From NCBI GenBank assembly GCA_034509425.1, contig JAVTVJ010000143.1:2536001-2600000 (forward strand): DNA of 64,000 nt, read 5' to 3'. The stretch is from Eopsaltria australis. Its lineage: Eukaryota > Chordata > Aves > Passeriformes > Petroicidae. Position 1 is the stretch's first letter. The number at the start of each line of letters is the position of its first letter. This document shows, one piece after another, positions 14,501 to 25,735 of this stretch. Both the position numbers and the translations under genes were made by a program. The notes under the pieces were generated by a model. It had not been told where the DNA came from. It searched no databases and saw nothing but the letters and a program-made list of their open reading frames with translations.

Positions 14501-17500
14501 ACTCAGGTACGTAAAGATGAAGAAATTACACAATTTGTCTGTTATATTTCTGTTGATGTGAAGTCACTCACATGGTCCTCTGGTGGAGATGAAGGACAAG
14601 TGGCTACTCAGCTGCAGGTAAAGGCAGGCAGCATCAGAGTTTAGAAAAGCTGCTGCAGGAATGTGTGTTAGTGTATATGCAACCACCTGGGATTGTCAGT
14701 CAATCAGGAAGATTGGTTGGATGAATATTCAAAGCCCAATACTCAGAGGACAGTGGGTAACTAAACCTCTTGTGCTGTAAATTTTCAGGAGGAATATGAA
14801 GGCAGAAATCTATCTTTAGCTCTTCAAATTACATTACACATTAATTAATTATATTCAATATTCCCTGCACATTCTAAATATAACTCACATCACTTATGTG
14901 CATATCTGTTGAATTAGGGGACAACTCACTTATGGGTCAGGCACAAAAATCCCATTTATCCAGCATTAGCATGACAACACCTTTACTTGAGATCATCCCT
15001 TACAAAAAGGTGCAGCACGTTCACACTGGGGCTTCAGCACACAGCAAGTCCCTGCCCTCCACACGTTCATGGGCTTGTTTAGTGCCAAGACCCCCTATGG
15101 ACATTAACAGGACTGCTCATGAGAGGAAATCAGAGCTGTGAGTAAGGACCATATTGAAGCTTAGATGAGGGGGGAAAACGGATGAGTCCCAGGGAGCAGG
15201 AGCCAAGCACTTGCATGATAAAACAAATACAAAGTATAGTCTTGAATATTAATATCTCATACAGATTCCCACCTGCAGTGTGAGTACTGAATCTTCCCTC
15301 TCCAGAGAGAGACAAGTGGCTACAGCCTCCTGTGCAGCAATGTCTGCACTGCATGCATCCCTGCAGAACTACTTGTCTGGGATTCAGAATTGTACAGGAA
15401 CAAAACAGTGCTCGAGAAGGAGCTCAGAGCCTGACAATTCAGCATACAGACAACAAACATTCCTTTCGGAAAGGACAAAAAGTGTGAGCAAGAAAAAAGC
15501 AGAGGCATCATTAATTTGTATCCATTTACTCCAGGCAGACTGTTCACAGTGTTGGGAACCTCCCTTCCATCTCATGTTTCAGCTAAGGCAGAGTATTTCC
15601 GACCTGCTGGCAAGCTTGCAGTTGACCTCAAGCACAATGGACCCGAGTACAAAAAGGAAAAATACTATTACCATGGTTGTTACAACAAAGACTTGAAAGG
15701 TTGTAGTCAACAGCAAAGCAATACTCTGAAATATGTACTACTAAGGGACTTGTCCCCATAAAAGTTTCAGCAGCAAATTGTCAACTAAATAAAACTGCCT
15801 CTGCAGTAGCAGAAATAGAAGATGTTCTGTGCTCATCATCCAAATTGAATTTAAAAAAAAATCAACCAGTGTCAGGCTATATACACACAAACAGGCAAAC
15901 ACATAAATCTTTCATAAATTGGGGATGTTTCCAGCCTTTGATGCTCTGTCTTCAATTAACACTGCAGTTTCTCTCTGAGTTACCCCAAAGCTCTAACAGA
16001 TTGTGTAGCACTTGTATTAGCACTCACCTGGAATGAGCAGAAGGGGAAGATGGTGAGAGAAAGATGGCAAGGAGCACAGCAAGCTCACAGGTAATAAAAC
16101 CGAAAGCAACGGAGGCCATTTGACTCTCACCTACAGCTCTCACTCAGCTGTAGCCCAAGACTGAATCAATTTCTGCCTTTGCAGTTGTACATACACAGCT
16201 CACCACCTTTCACTGTGAATGGTTCACATACACACAAGGACAAAACTGAGTCCCAAGGGATACTGAATAGTTCTGCCAGCCACTCAAAGAACAGATCCAG
16301 CCACGTACTGACAAAAGCTGCATTTGACAAACATATCAGCCACCCAGCCCTGGCTGCCATCACCCATCCAGTCCTCTACTGTCATGATCAGCTGGTCTGC
16401 AGCTGACTGCAACCTGACAAAGGTTGGTTCTTAAAACACACCAAAAAACAGAAGATCAGTGAAGACAGAGTGGGCAGCTTCTGCCACTGCACCACCACTC
16501 ATCAGCTGAAGAGAGGAAACCCACACCAATCACTTTGTATAATAGAAAAAAGTCACCTTAACAAAATTTGTCACAGCATCCACATCTCTTGCTGTCAAAC
16601 TAAACACTGACAGCCTATAGATAGCTAGAGAGGCATCAGTCTCTGATAACATTTGAATGTGGTAATATTGTCTCTTAAGTTTATTTTGGATTTCAGAACA
16701 GATCTACACTAGAGCTGCAGGTACCTGGCAACATTATCAGCTGTTCTGGTGGGCACTACCTATCGAGGGAAAGGAGGAAAGAATGGAAGAAGCCCCAGAA
16801 GTGACATCTGCTTTAAGGCTCTGCAGCAGTTGGGCAAACTTCCTGGTAAAGCCAGTAAAAAGTGCATCTGCTTGGAAGAATGAAGGCTCAAGTCCTCACC
16901 TCCCAGTGCAGATTACTTATACAAGTATGCCACAGCATTTATTTATTTATAGTAATACAGCACTGCTGAAGCAGCAGTGAATGGAGGAGTTCTGCCTAAC
17001 TTTGAGATCTAAAAAGCATTTGCTAAGGTTGCAGGAGAAAAAACCAAAACCAACACATACCAGACTCCAGCCATGCACCCTTCTCTGCTTCTGTGTGATT
17101 TTACAGACACTTTACTGATGTTTACAGGCAGTAGCTCACCAACCTGAATACAGAAAACTGCTGTTTGTGAAGAAAAACAGAGCACAAACAGCATCTTTTT
17201 GCTATTTTGTTTCAGCATGTTTGCATCTTGTCTTTCATTCTGTAAGATATTTCTCCAGGGTAAATCAAAATCCTAGCCTCATTCAGGTCATGGAACTTCC
17301 TCAAGATCATCAGCAAAGGCTTTTTACACAACATGAGCCATTTTAACTAGTGGATCATGCCTGCTTTAGGACCACAACACTTTTGCTTATATCCTTAATG
17401 CATCTCCAGGTGATTAGGGTAAAGAAACTAGGAAGAAGCTTTTAATGAAATCTCTGTGAGAAACAGACACACTGAATCCTCATTCATATGTGATGCAGAT

Positions 17501-18349
17501 ACATGCACTTTCTAAGTAAAAAGATCACCAGATCTGTTTATGAAGGCCTTGTATCATCTATGAGGCACTGAAAACTCCATGCCCTTTAAAGGTAAAATGC
17601 ATCTGAACAAGACAAACTGGAGAGGAAAATCTGCTGCCTGCTATGCAGAGCTCCCTGTTTCCCCAGTAAAGTTTTTAGTATTACTTGAGGCAATGCCTGT
17701 GCACACCAAAGTGGGCAAGAGTTTATGCTCACTGAGTGCCTGTCAGAAAAACTTACTGCTGATTATCTCTTGGGCCAAATCCTGATTCAGGGAACTACAA
17801 AGCAAAAGGGAACAGTCAATATCCCAGAAGATCTGTGAATAAGAGAGATGATTATAAGCCCAGATAGACCTGGGGGAGCCATGTAAATGTATTACAAGCA
17901 CCAAGATTTATATTAATGCCTGGAGCTGACAAGGTCTCTCTTGTTATTTAATTGCCCACTCATGACTAAGCTAAGTGAGTCCACGTGGGACCATGAGGTA
18001 AAGATGAGTGGTTCTGTCTAGCCTCAACACTGAATGCAATACAACACTAATATAAAGAGTGAATCTCCCAAGCACAGATCACTATATTATCAAGCATTTG
18101 CTGACAGCTAAAATAATTCAGTTTAGGACAGAAATATACCTTGCAGGGCACAGACAGACTGGTCTCTGCACACTAATCTGGCAACGATCTTGCTAGGAAG
18201 TCTGCTACTGGAACATCTACCTCTTCTACTTACACTTGTTTAAAATGATGCTGTAAGAGATTCCTCCCCACTTTAAAGCTACAATCACAATGTTAAAAAT
18301 ATTCACTGCCTCCTCCTGGCATGAGGGATCTCATCAGGTAGAAAGGTCA

Positions 18350-18351
<2 letters not shown>
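11521..18351. other. Noncoding DNA with only a short GGA tract
   Basis: No gene, RNA or transposon is recognised apart from the GGA repeat at 12125-12161. A 138-codon plus-strand open frame at 15280-15696 contains an acceptor-like and a donor-like site and is discussed as a finding, but it does not resemble a known protein. Confidence 0.5.
12125..12161. repeat. Purine-rich GGA repeat
   Basis: GAAGAGGAGTTGTAGAGAGG continues into AGGAGGAGAAGGAGGAGAT. It is a short polypurine tract of the (GGA)n type with no gene around it. Confidence 0.7.
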
Positions 18352-18402
<51 letters not shown>

Positions 18403-18441
18403 CAGATAGATAGACAGATAGATAGGCACACAGACAGACAG
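18352..18441. repeat. (AGAT)n tetranucleotide microsatellite
   Basis: About 15 perfect AGAT units run from 18352, followed by interrupted units containing GACA (GACAGATAGATAGACAGATAG) and then a short GACA-rich tail to about 18441. The perfect core is long enough to be length-polymorphic between individuals. The minus-strand translation, a serine/leucine/cysteine/isoleucine repeat, is an artefact. Confidence 0.95.
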
Positions 18442-21400
18442 AGTGTATTCCATGGCCACATTCTCTCCATTCTCTGAGGTTCTTCATATCCATTTATTGC
18501 CTCTGACTTGACTGCAAGTACTTTAGGGCAGGAACTCCTGGATAATAAGCCTTTGTGTAATGCATTATTGATGTCCATGTGGGCTTCAAGGCAAAACTGT
18601 GACACAAATCCTAAATGACAGTGGTAAGACAACTACTGGCATGAGCTTACAAGCCAAGCTGAGCCCTTTAGAAAAGTCTGGCCTCAGTGATAAATTCAGG
18701 CTTTTAAATAACCCATAGTCCCAGAGCATTTTCGAGTGACTCATCTCTGACAATTAATTTATTCTTACAACACCTAGGCTAGACGGAGAAATTTAAGCTC
18801 CCTCACTTAAATGACTTTGGGATACTGAAGGATGTGCGAAGATAGGTCTGAATGCAAGATCCACAGCCTTTGATCTTAACCACAAGACTATGTGTTTTCC
18901 CTTTGGGAACTACAGCCTGACTCCTGATCTCAAGTCACACATCATGCCCAACACTCTCCTAATAATTAAGAAGTCATATTAATATAAGTTGCCTCTGAAC
19001 AGCAACATCCCTTCTTACACTTACAAAACAAGGTCAGAGAAAGTTGAAATATGCACATGTTAACCTGTGCAATCCAAAAGAGATAATTCATTTAAAATGT
19101 GTTACTTAAATCCTAAAAGGGTAGGTGTGAGCAAAAACTTCAGATACACAGTGTATTTAATACAGGGAGAGAGGAAGGAAGGAAAGATTGGATCTAAAAT
19201 ACTTATTTTCTATTCTGTAAACTATATTAACTCTCTTCCTGACACAGCAAAAAGGAAATGAACCAACTAATTCATCCTCACAGCACTGTATTAAATAGAA
19301 GAGTTTTAGCTCTCCTTTACAGATGAAAAATTGACATGTATTGACTTAACTAAACATAAAAGAGTGAAACATCCAGCAAATCAAACAGCCCATCTGGCTG
19401 AGTACTTTTAGAAGCTATGTAACAAGATGGAAAAGCAAATAACTAATGAAACAACACATGGGGGAAATGTGTATTTCAACCAGGCAGGAGCTCTGTGCAA
19501 GGGACACAGTAGCCAGTTTCCCTTCGATCAGACTCCAGCCTACCATTTCTAGAGTCCTGTTTCTAAAAGGAATATAATGATAACTCCTTCCCATCTTGCC
19601 CATCTAGATGTTGAATCCTTCAACATCATTTACAGCGTGTTTGTAGGAAGCACAGTGCAATGAGATCCTGACCAGACACAAGGCCATCAAGCCATGTCAC
19701 TGCAAGCATGACAATGCCTTCAAGTGACAGCAGAATCACCCAGTTCTCACAATTAAATAGGTGTATAATTACAGTTTACAGGGGATTTGTAAAGTCCAGG
19801 TGTTTGCCCAAACATCTTAGGGTTAACTACAAGCACTGCCCCAAGACAACTTGTCCTGTACTCCCTTATTTTATAATCCCATTCTATTTTTACTCCATGG
19901 GTATTATATTTACAGTGCAGATGACAGAATCTAAATGAAATACTTCAGTTTTGAAATGTGAAACAAAAATATAGACTGTAAGTCAAGTATCTCCCTATAC
20001 ACACTTGTGAGGCTATGGAGTTCTCCATTGTGGAGTCCCAACAATTTCAGATTTTGCACCAAGTTAGCAGGAAGCAGTACCTCAACAAATTTCCAAATGC
20101 CAGAGGAAACTGGCCGTCTACCCTCCACATGGCTATTTCCATATCTCTTTGCATCAACTGATTTTAAACAAGGATCAAGAGAAAGGTGAGCCAATTTCTA
20201 AATGGAATTAAGGAGAAATTCCAGAAAATCAAAATCTAAAGTTGATTCTTTTTAACTAACAGTATAAATGAACTCACACAGACAACAGCCCAGATAAGTC
20301 ATACTGAAGAGCAGCATACAAGGCTCAGAAGGCAGAACATGCAGGTTCCTCGAGCTGAGCAGCCTGTGAAAGCTCTAAGGGGAAATGCCACATTTAACAA
20401 AATAAACAAAGCTGCCAACCGTGAAATGAGGATGCTTCACATTCAAGAAGAAAAATTCCAATTAAAACACCCCAAAAGCAGCAAAGTAAAGCATCTAAAT
20501 GTGAAGTTTTGTGTTACAATGCAATTGGTCTGTCTCAGAGAGGGCTGTCTGCATCAGCTGTTGAGTAACAAGGACTGCACTAGGGATGAGCATCGTGGCT
20601 TTGTCCAGGTACATGTTGTGTAAATGTCCACAGAGAAACAGGGCAGTGTTATCACAAGGTGCCTGTCTGAAAACACCACACCTACAGTCACTGCTCCCGT
20701 TCAAACATGCCTTAGAGCCACACCGACTGTCAAGCAGAGACAGCAGGCAGTGCAGGCCAGGATATCATGAGTCCTTTAGCACTGTTTTGTTCTATAAATC
20801 CAGATCTATGAGGCTGCTCAACCTTATTTTTATATGTACACATATTTTTAAAAATATATATATACACACATATGTAAATCCATATCTATTTTTACATAAA
20901 TACCTAAAGAATACAGGACAAGATAGTGTGAATCAGTGAATGACACCTTAAAAGCTGGAATTCACTATGCTTATTACCATGCTTATGTGATTCATTAACA
21001 GTGCAGTGAAAACTCATTAACCACTTTTTCAACAACTTTTCTACACTAACCCTTAATAAACAGATTTAATCACTTTTTCTCAGTATGTGAGCTTTAGTCA
21101 TGGAAAATACACCTTACACAAATTATTAATTAATCTCTCCTCAATATCTACTATACCTGAAACATCTGGCATTTTTTCCTTCCCAATGAATACAGTTCCT
21201 ACAGACTTGGCATTTTAATGACAGTTCTTTTAAGTAATTCCAATTATCAACACCAAATCAAGTCCTGCGCCTTTAGACAGCTGCAAAAGGAATTACTAAA
21301 GACAATCCATCAATTACTAACTCCTGAACGTGTCTATTGAGACACAGAGGCTCCGAGAGGACATGCATTCCTCTGTTCCTTGCCATCTTCTGCATACTTA

Positions 21401-22135
21401 TATTGGTCTGCAGGACTGTTACAAAAGAGCACAGAAGACTACTTGAAATCCATCATGAGATATGAAGTCATCTGCTTTATACAACTCCCAGTGGGCAGCA
21501 TGCAACCAGACTAAGCAAAAGAGGAAATAAATTCCTGATAAAGGGATCACATGCACTAAGAATGGCTCTTTCATTTTGTATTACCACAGATCAAGGACTA
21601 AGGGAAGAAGGATTAATTGTTATTTCCCCCCACACAATAAAAGGTTTCCTATAGGTCTCCCATGCAGCATGAAGCTGCAGTGCTTCCTAAAGCTCCTTCC
21701 ATGTGGACCCCAGTGTTAGCCTTTCCATAACACACAATAAAAAGTGTTTTCTCACCTCTGACACTGAATGAGTCCTATTTCCAAAACAGCTGTCTGGCAC
21801 CATTTGTCACTTAAGAGAAAGCCCTGAACAAATGGAGAGTACATTGACCTGTAGCTAAGAAAAATGTTGCTAAGACACACAGCTTAATTGCATCTGTCAA
21901 AAATTTATTCGAGCTCACTACACCTGATGAATCATCACCACACACTTGCTGACTGCCAGACTGAACTCTTTAAGGACAACAGAAGTCTTGGAACTCATCC
22001 ACCTAGAAAGCTTTAAATAAAGGTCTATAAATAATAACAAAGGTAATATATGGACTGTGCTTACGGTCTTCCTCAAATTTCACAGAAGGGTCTTATCGAT
22101 TCTACACTTGAAACTTTACTGTATTATCTATTTAT
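18442..22135. other. Noncoding DNA with short AT tracts
   Basis: A short TATATATA/CACACA tract occurs at about 20845-20873. An open plus-strand segment at 20339-20623 is lysine and glutamine rich, but its acceptor is weak. No gene can be supported. Confidence 0.45.
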
Positions 22136-22178
22136 TATATATATAGAGAGATATATATATATACATATATATATACAT
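22136..22178. repeat. (AT)n low-complexity tract
   Basis: A run of TA/AT dinucleotides is interrupted by GAGAG and ATACAT. It is an imperfect AT microsatellite able to form a cruciform. Confidence 0.85.
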
Positions 22179-24464
22179 CAAATACAATATTATTTCTTGT
22201 ATTACCAAAAATGGATATCACAGCCACCCTCCACAGCTACATTTCTGCTGGAAGATAAGCAAATTTTATTGGCTTGTATTTATTTTGCTGCCTGTTCAGT
22301 TAATACTTGCAGTATGCGACGAGTTCTTTCATCTGCAGAATTAGGAATAGGCAACATGCCCCCTTAGAAATAACTCACATTTCAGTGACTTCACAATCAG
22401 CTTTCTCGTGGGAAAAAAAAAAGCCAACTTCATGTTGAAAATACAGCAGTTCTGTGAATCTTGTATGGTGTTGCAATGGAGGTTTGCAAACCCAGAGCCA
22501 AGAATAAGGAACACCAATAAGGACAAACATTCATTTGTCACCTGTTTTGACTACATGTTTTAGTCAGAATTAGAGATAAACTCATCAAAGGAGAACTCCA
22601 GATGTCTTTTCTAAGCATGATTTGGTTTTCCAGATACAACTTGGTAAGCAGGATGCCACCAAAAAAAGCCTACCAGAATACAGTCAAGTAGCAGGGACTT
22701 CTGTTAAGATTATATTTAAATTTCTTTCCATTTTTTCATCATTTTTCTTCTCTCTCCAGTCTCATCAAGGCTTGCCTATAGTCTCTCAGAGTCTGTTCAC
22801 AATATATAGTTGGGCTATACAACCCCCAAATCCATCTCAGATTTCCATCCTGTCACCCCTTCCAAGCTTAAAGGCAGGTTCTGGCCATCAGTCTCCAGGA
22901 GTTTATGTGAAATGCAATTTCATTTCCATGAAGGTGAAGGAGTCTTTTAGGTTCCACTTGAAGTATTTTACAATGTGCAGCAACTATTCAACTCCTTTTT
23001 TAACCAGATCTTGGTCAAACTACAGTTTATTGCTGATCTGACTGCTTACAAGTACCCTACTTCTACAATAAGCCATTCATACAGAGTGTTGATATGGTTG
23101 ACATAAGGCTCTAAACTGTATTTTTCCAAGTGTTCTTATATTCTTGATTGAGGAAAAATTTCTTTCCTTAATAATCAAGCAATTCCACTCTTTCACTGAT
23201 GAAAAAGAAAATCTGTGCAAGAAAGAGGTGAGTTTATAGCCAGAGCTCCTTTTCTTTCACAACAGTGTAAGACTGTACATTTTTTCCAGAAAAAGTCACT
23301 TGATCTCTCCTTGACTGACAAGTTCCTAAAACTCATATTCCACTGACAACAGGTAAGACTTTGCTCTACAGGTTGTAATAACTGTGACTGCATGTATAGG
23401 AACCTTCAATGTTAAAGTTAAAATCCTGATGAAAGAACTCTGCTTTGGTTCACTGCATATGACTAAAAAAGTCACTTGACTCTTCTGCATACCAGTCTAT
23501 GGATCATGGGAGATACTGATGTTTACCTCCTCATAAGAAAGTCAAAAGCTTGTTAAGTATTTAAGGATTGCTGCATGGCAGATGCTAAGTATTTTCAGTA
23601 GGATTTCACACCAGCAAGATTTTAATTACGGCGGTTCCTCATTTACTAGATTCCCTGATGAACTAATAGGCAGACTCTGATTTATTCACAGCTCAATACC
23701 CAAAATGTCAACTAGGATTGAGACAGTGCTGTACACAACTTCAACCCTTAAGTGTGCTTCACTACTTGGGATTTTTTGCATACACACGTACAAAGACAGA
23801 AGATCATCTTTGTTTCTCTGTGCAAGAGAGATGAATGACCCCGTATAAGATTGATCACTGTGACATGTTCAACCAAATTATGTCATGCTCATGGGCAATG
23901 CCTTGAGCTGAGTTACCTACATGAGTTTTATGGCTAATGCTGACCTTTGCGAAAGCACAATGCTCTACAGGTGTCAACCAAGGAGACAGCAGCTCATTCT
24001 ACTGAGACTTTAATTACAGCAGATGAAGAGGCACTTTCATTTGACAAATCTGCAAACTAAACACACATCCAGCATAATGGACATGCTGGTAAAACCTTCC
24101 ACAGTGCTACTGCAACCTCCCAGGCTTCTTTCACCTTGCTACCAAGTTTATCTGCCTCAGCATGGACCTTGTCTGGAAAACGTTACCACTCCTCAAACTT
24201 CTCTTCAAAGTGATCCTTAAGCTTTAAATTTAGTTAAGCAGCTGCACTTCAGCTGTAGTAGTTCAATTTAGCGCGTACTTTATAAACGTTACAGTGACCC
24301 AGGAATTTCTCACTGGAGCTCCAGGCCTAGCAGTGGTGGAATGAAATTCTGTGCAGCAGTTGAAGAGTCAGTGACTGAGCTGAAGGAGAGAGTCTCCCCA
24401 GGTCTCATTACACCGCTGTCGCAGGGAGTACTGACATCCCTGGCCTTGGCAGCAGCTCCCCTCT

Positions 24465-24492
24465 CTCACACCTGCAGGCAGGCAGGTGTGAG
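24465..24492. repeat. Perfect 11-bp inverted repeat (CTCACACCTGC / GCAGGTGTGAG)
   Basis: Two perfectly complementary 11-bp arms (24465-24475 and 24482-24492) are separated by a 6-base loop, AGGCAG. Each arm contains CACCTG or its complement CAGGTG, an E-box of the type bound by ZEB and E-protein factors. It could be a paired binding site or a short hairpin. Transcription of a hairpin RNA is not supported because the stem is too short for a microRNA precursor. Confidence 0.6.
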
Positions 24493-24892
24493 CTGTCTCA
24501 TGCATCCCAACACATTGATCCCTGCCTCAGACCTTTTGCTACCACAGGAGAAGACAATGATGTAAGCACCTAAGAAGTCACTGTCTGGCACCTCTGATTT
24601 TATTACAAAGTGGCTTGGCTCAAGAATGCCATCAAATTGGCTAATAGAGGTTCTGACCTGTGCAGCATAAACCATGAAAAATGGCCACTTTATTAGTACA
24701 ACCATTTGTACTGGTCCAGCCTCAGTAACTTGCTTCCTAGGCATTCTATAAATTTGGGGCTCTGTCTTTTGCCCCACAGCTTCCCCAGGTGACACAGGGC
24801 ACCAAAACTCAAAAGCTTTTATAAGTGAAAATTCTTCTTACCAAGGCAACAGCTACCAAAAGCTTTCACACATACTGCTTGTGCAGGATTAC

Positions 24893-25230
24893 TAAAACAG
24901 TTCCTGAACAATCCCCTTAATGAGGAATGGTGAGACTTAATTAAAGCATAAAATAATTAAAAGGCAATCAAGAGCAATAAGAAGTTTCTGATTATTTTTT
25001 CCTACATTTAAAATGTAAGATGTGGGGGAAGGGATTGCCTAATCTCCATGGTTTTCAAATGGCTTTTAGAAAATTAAAGAATGAAGAAAATATTAGACAA
25101 AGATGTGTAATAAAAGTTTCAACAAAGCAATCAAATTATTGGCTGATATAATAGAGATTAAAAGATACTCATTTTTCATGCAAATAAATATCCCCATCTT
25201 TTCTCAGTATATAAATAAAACATAGTAAGT
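24893..25230. promoter_or_regulatory. AT-rich block with POU and homeodomain-type motifs, candidate conserved noncoding element
   Basis: This AT-rich stretch is non-repetitive, carries TTAATTAAAG and AATAATTAAAAG, and has an exact octamer ATGCAAAT at 25178-25185. Such texture is common in vertebrate conserved noncoding enhancers. Conservation itself cannot be seen here, so this is an inference from motif content only. Confidence 0.2.
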
Positions 25231-25595
25231 CCTGGGATACAAATGGATGAACGCACTGCCCATTGGTATCAAACCTTGTTCCCTTGACATTCATTTTTAT
25301 GGCCTGGGCTCACAGCATTTCCAAAACATAATTTTTTCAAAGGAAATGGGTAGCTGGAGCAGGAAACATTCTCTAACCTGGAACAAACACCTTGAGAGTA
25401 ATTCAGTTTGAGCTGATTTTCTTTACTCCTTTCAAGAGAAAAGGAGAGAATGGATTGTAGAACACTTTATATTAAATTTTATAGCAGTAACTAAGGATAA
25501 CACTTTTACCATTACAGTGAACAAGTATTTAAGAAACAAATTCTTTCACTTCATCACTTTAAAAAGGAAACGTCTTTCTTTAAATCCTGAAAAAT

Positions 25596-25735
25596 GGGAG
25601 GGGGTTGGTTCGATTTTGTAGGGGTGGGGGGCAATTTTTTTGTTCATTTCATTTGTGGGTTTTTAGTTTTGTTTTGGAGGTTTTGTGGTGGTTGTTAGGT
25701 TGGGGTTTTTCTGGGTTGGATTTTTCTGCCCTTTT
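25596..25735. repeat. G/T-rich strand-asymmetric tract
   Basis: For about 140 bp the plus strand is almost devoid of C and A, with runs such as GGGAGGGGG, GGGGTGGGGGG, TTTTTTTG and GGTTGGGGTTTTTCTGGG. It is a degenerate low-complexity sequence. The two double G runs near 25598 and 25620 could contribute to a G-quadruplex, although the loop between them is long. Confidence 0.7.

Noticed and set aside
18303..18632. 109-codon minus-strand open frame
   Set aside because: Its core is the translated AGAT microsatellite, so the open frame is created by the repeat.
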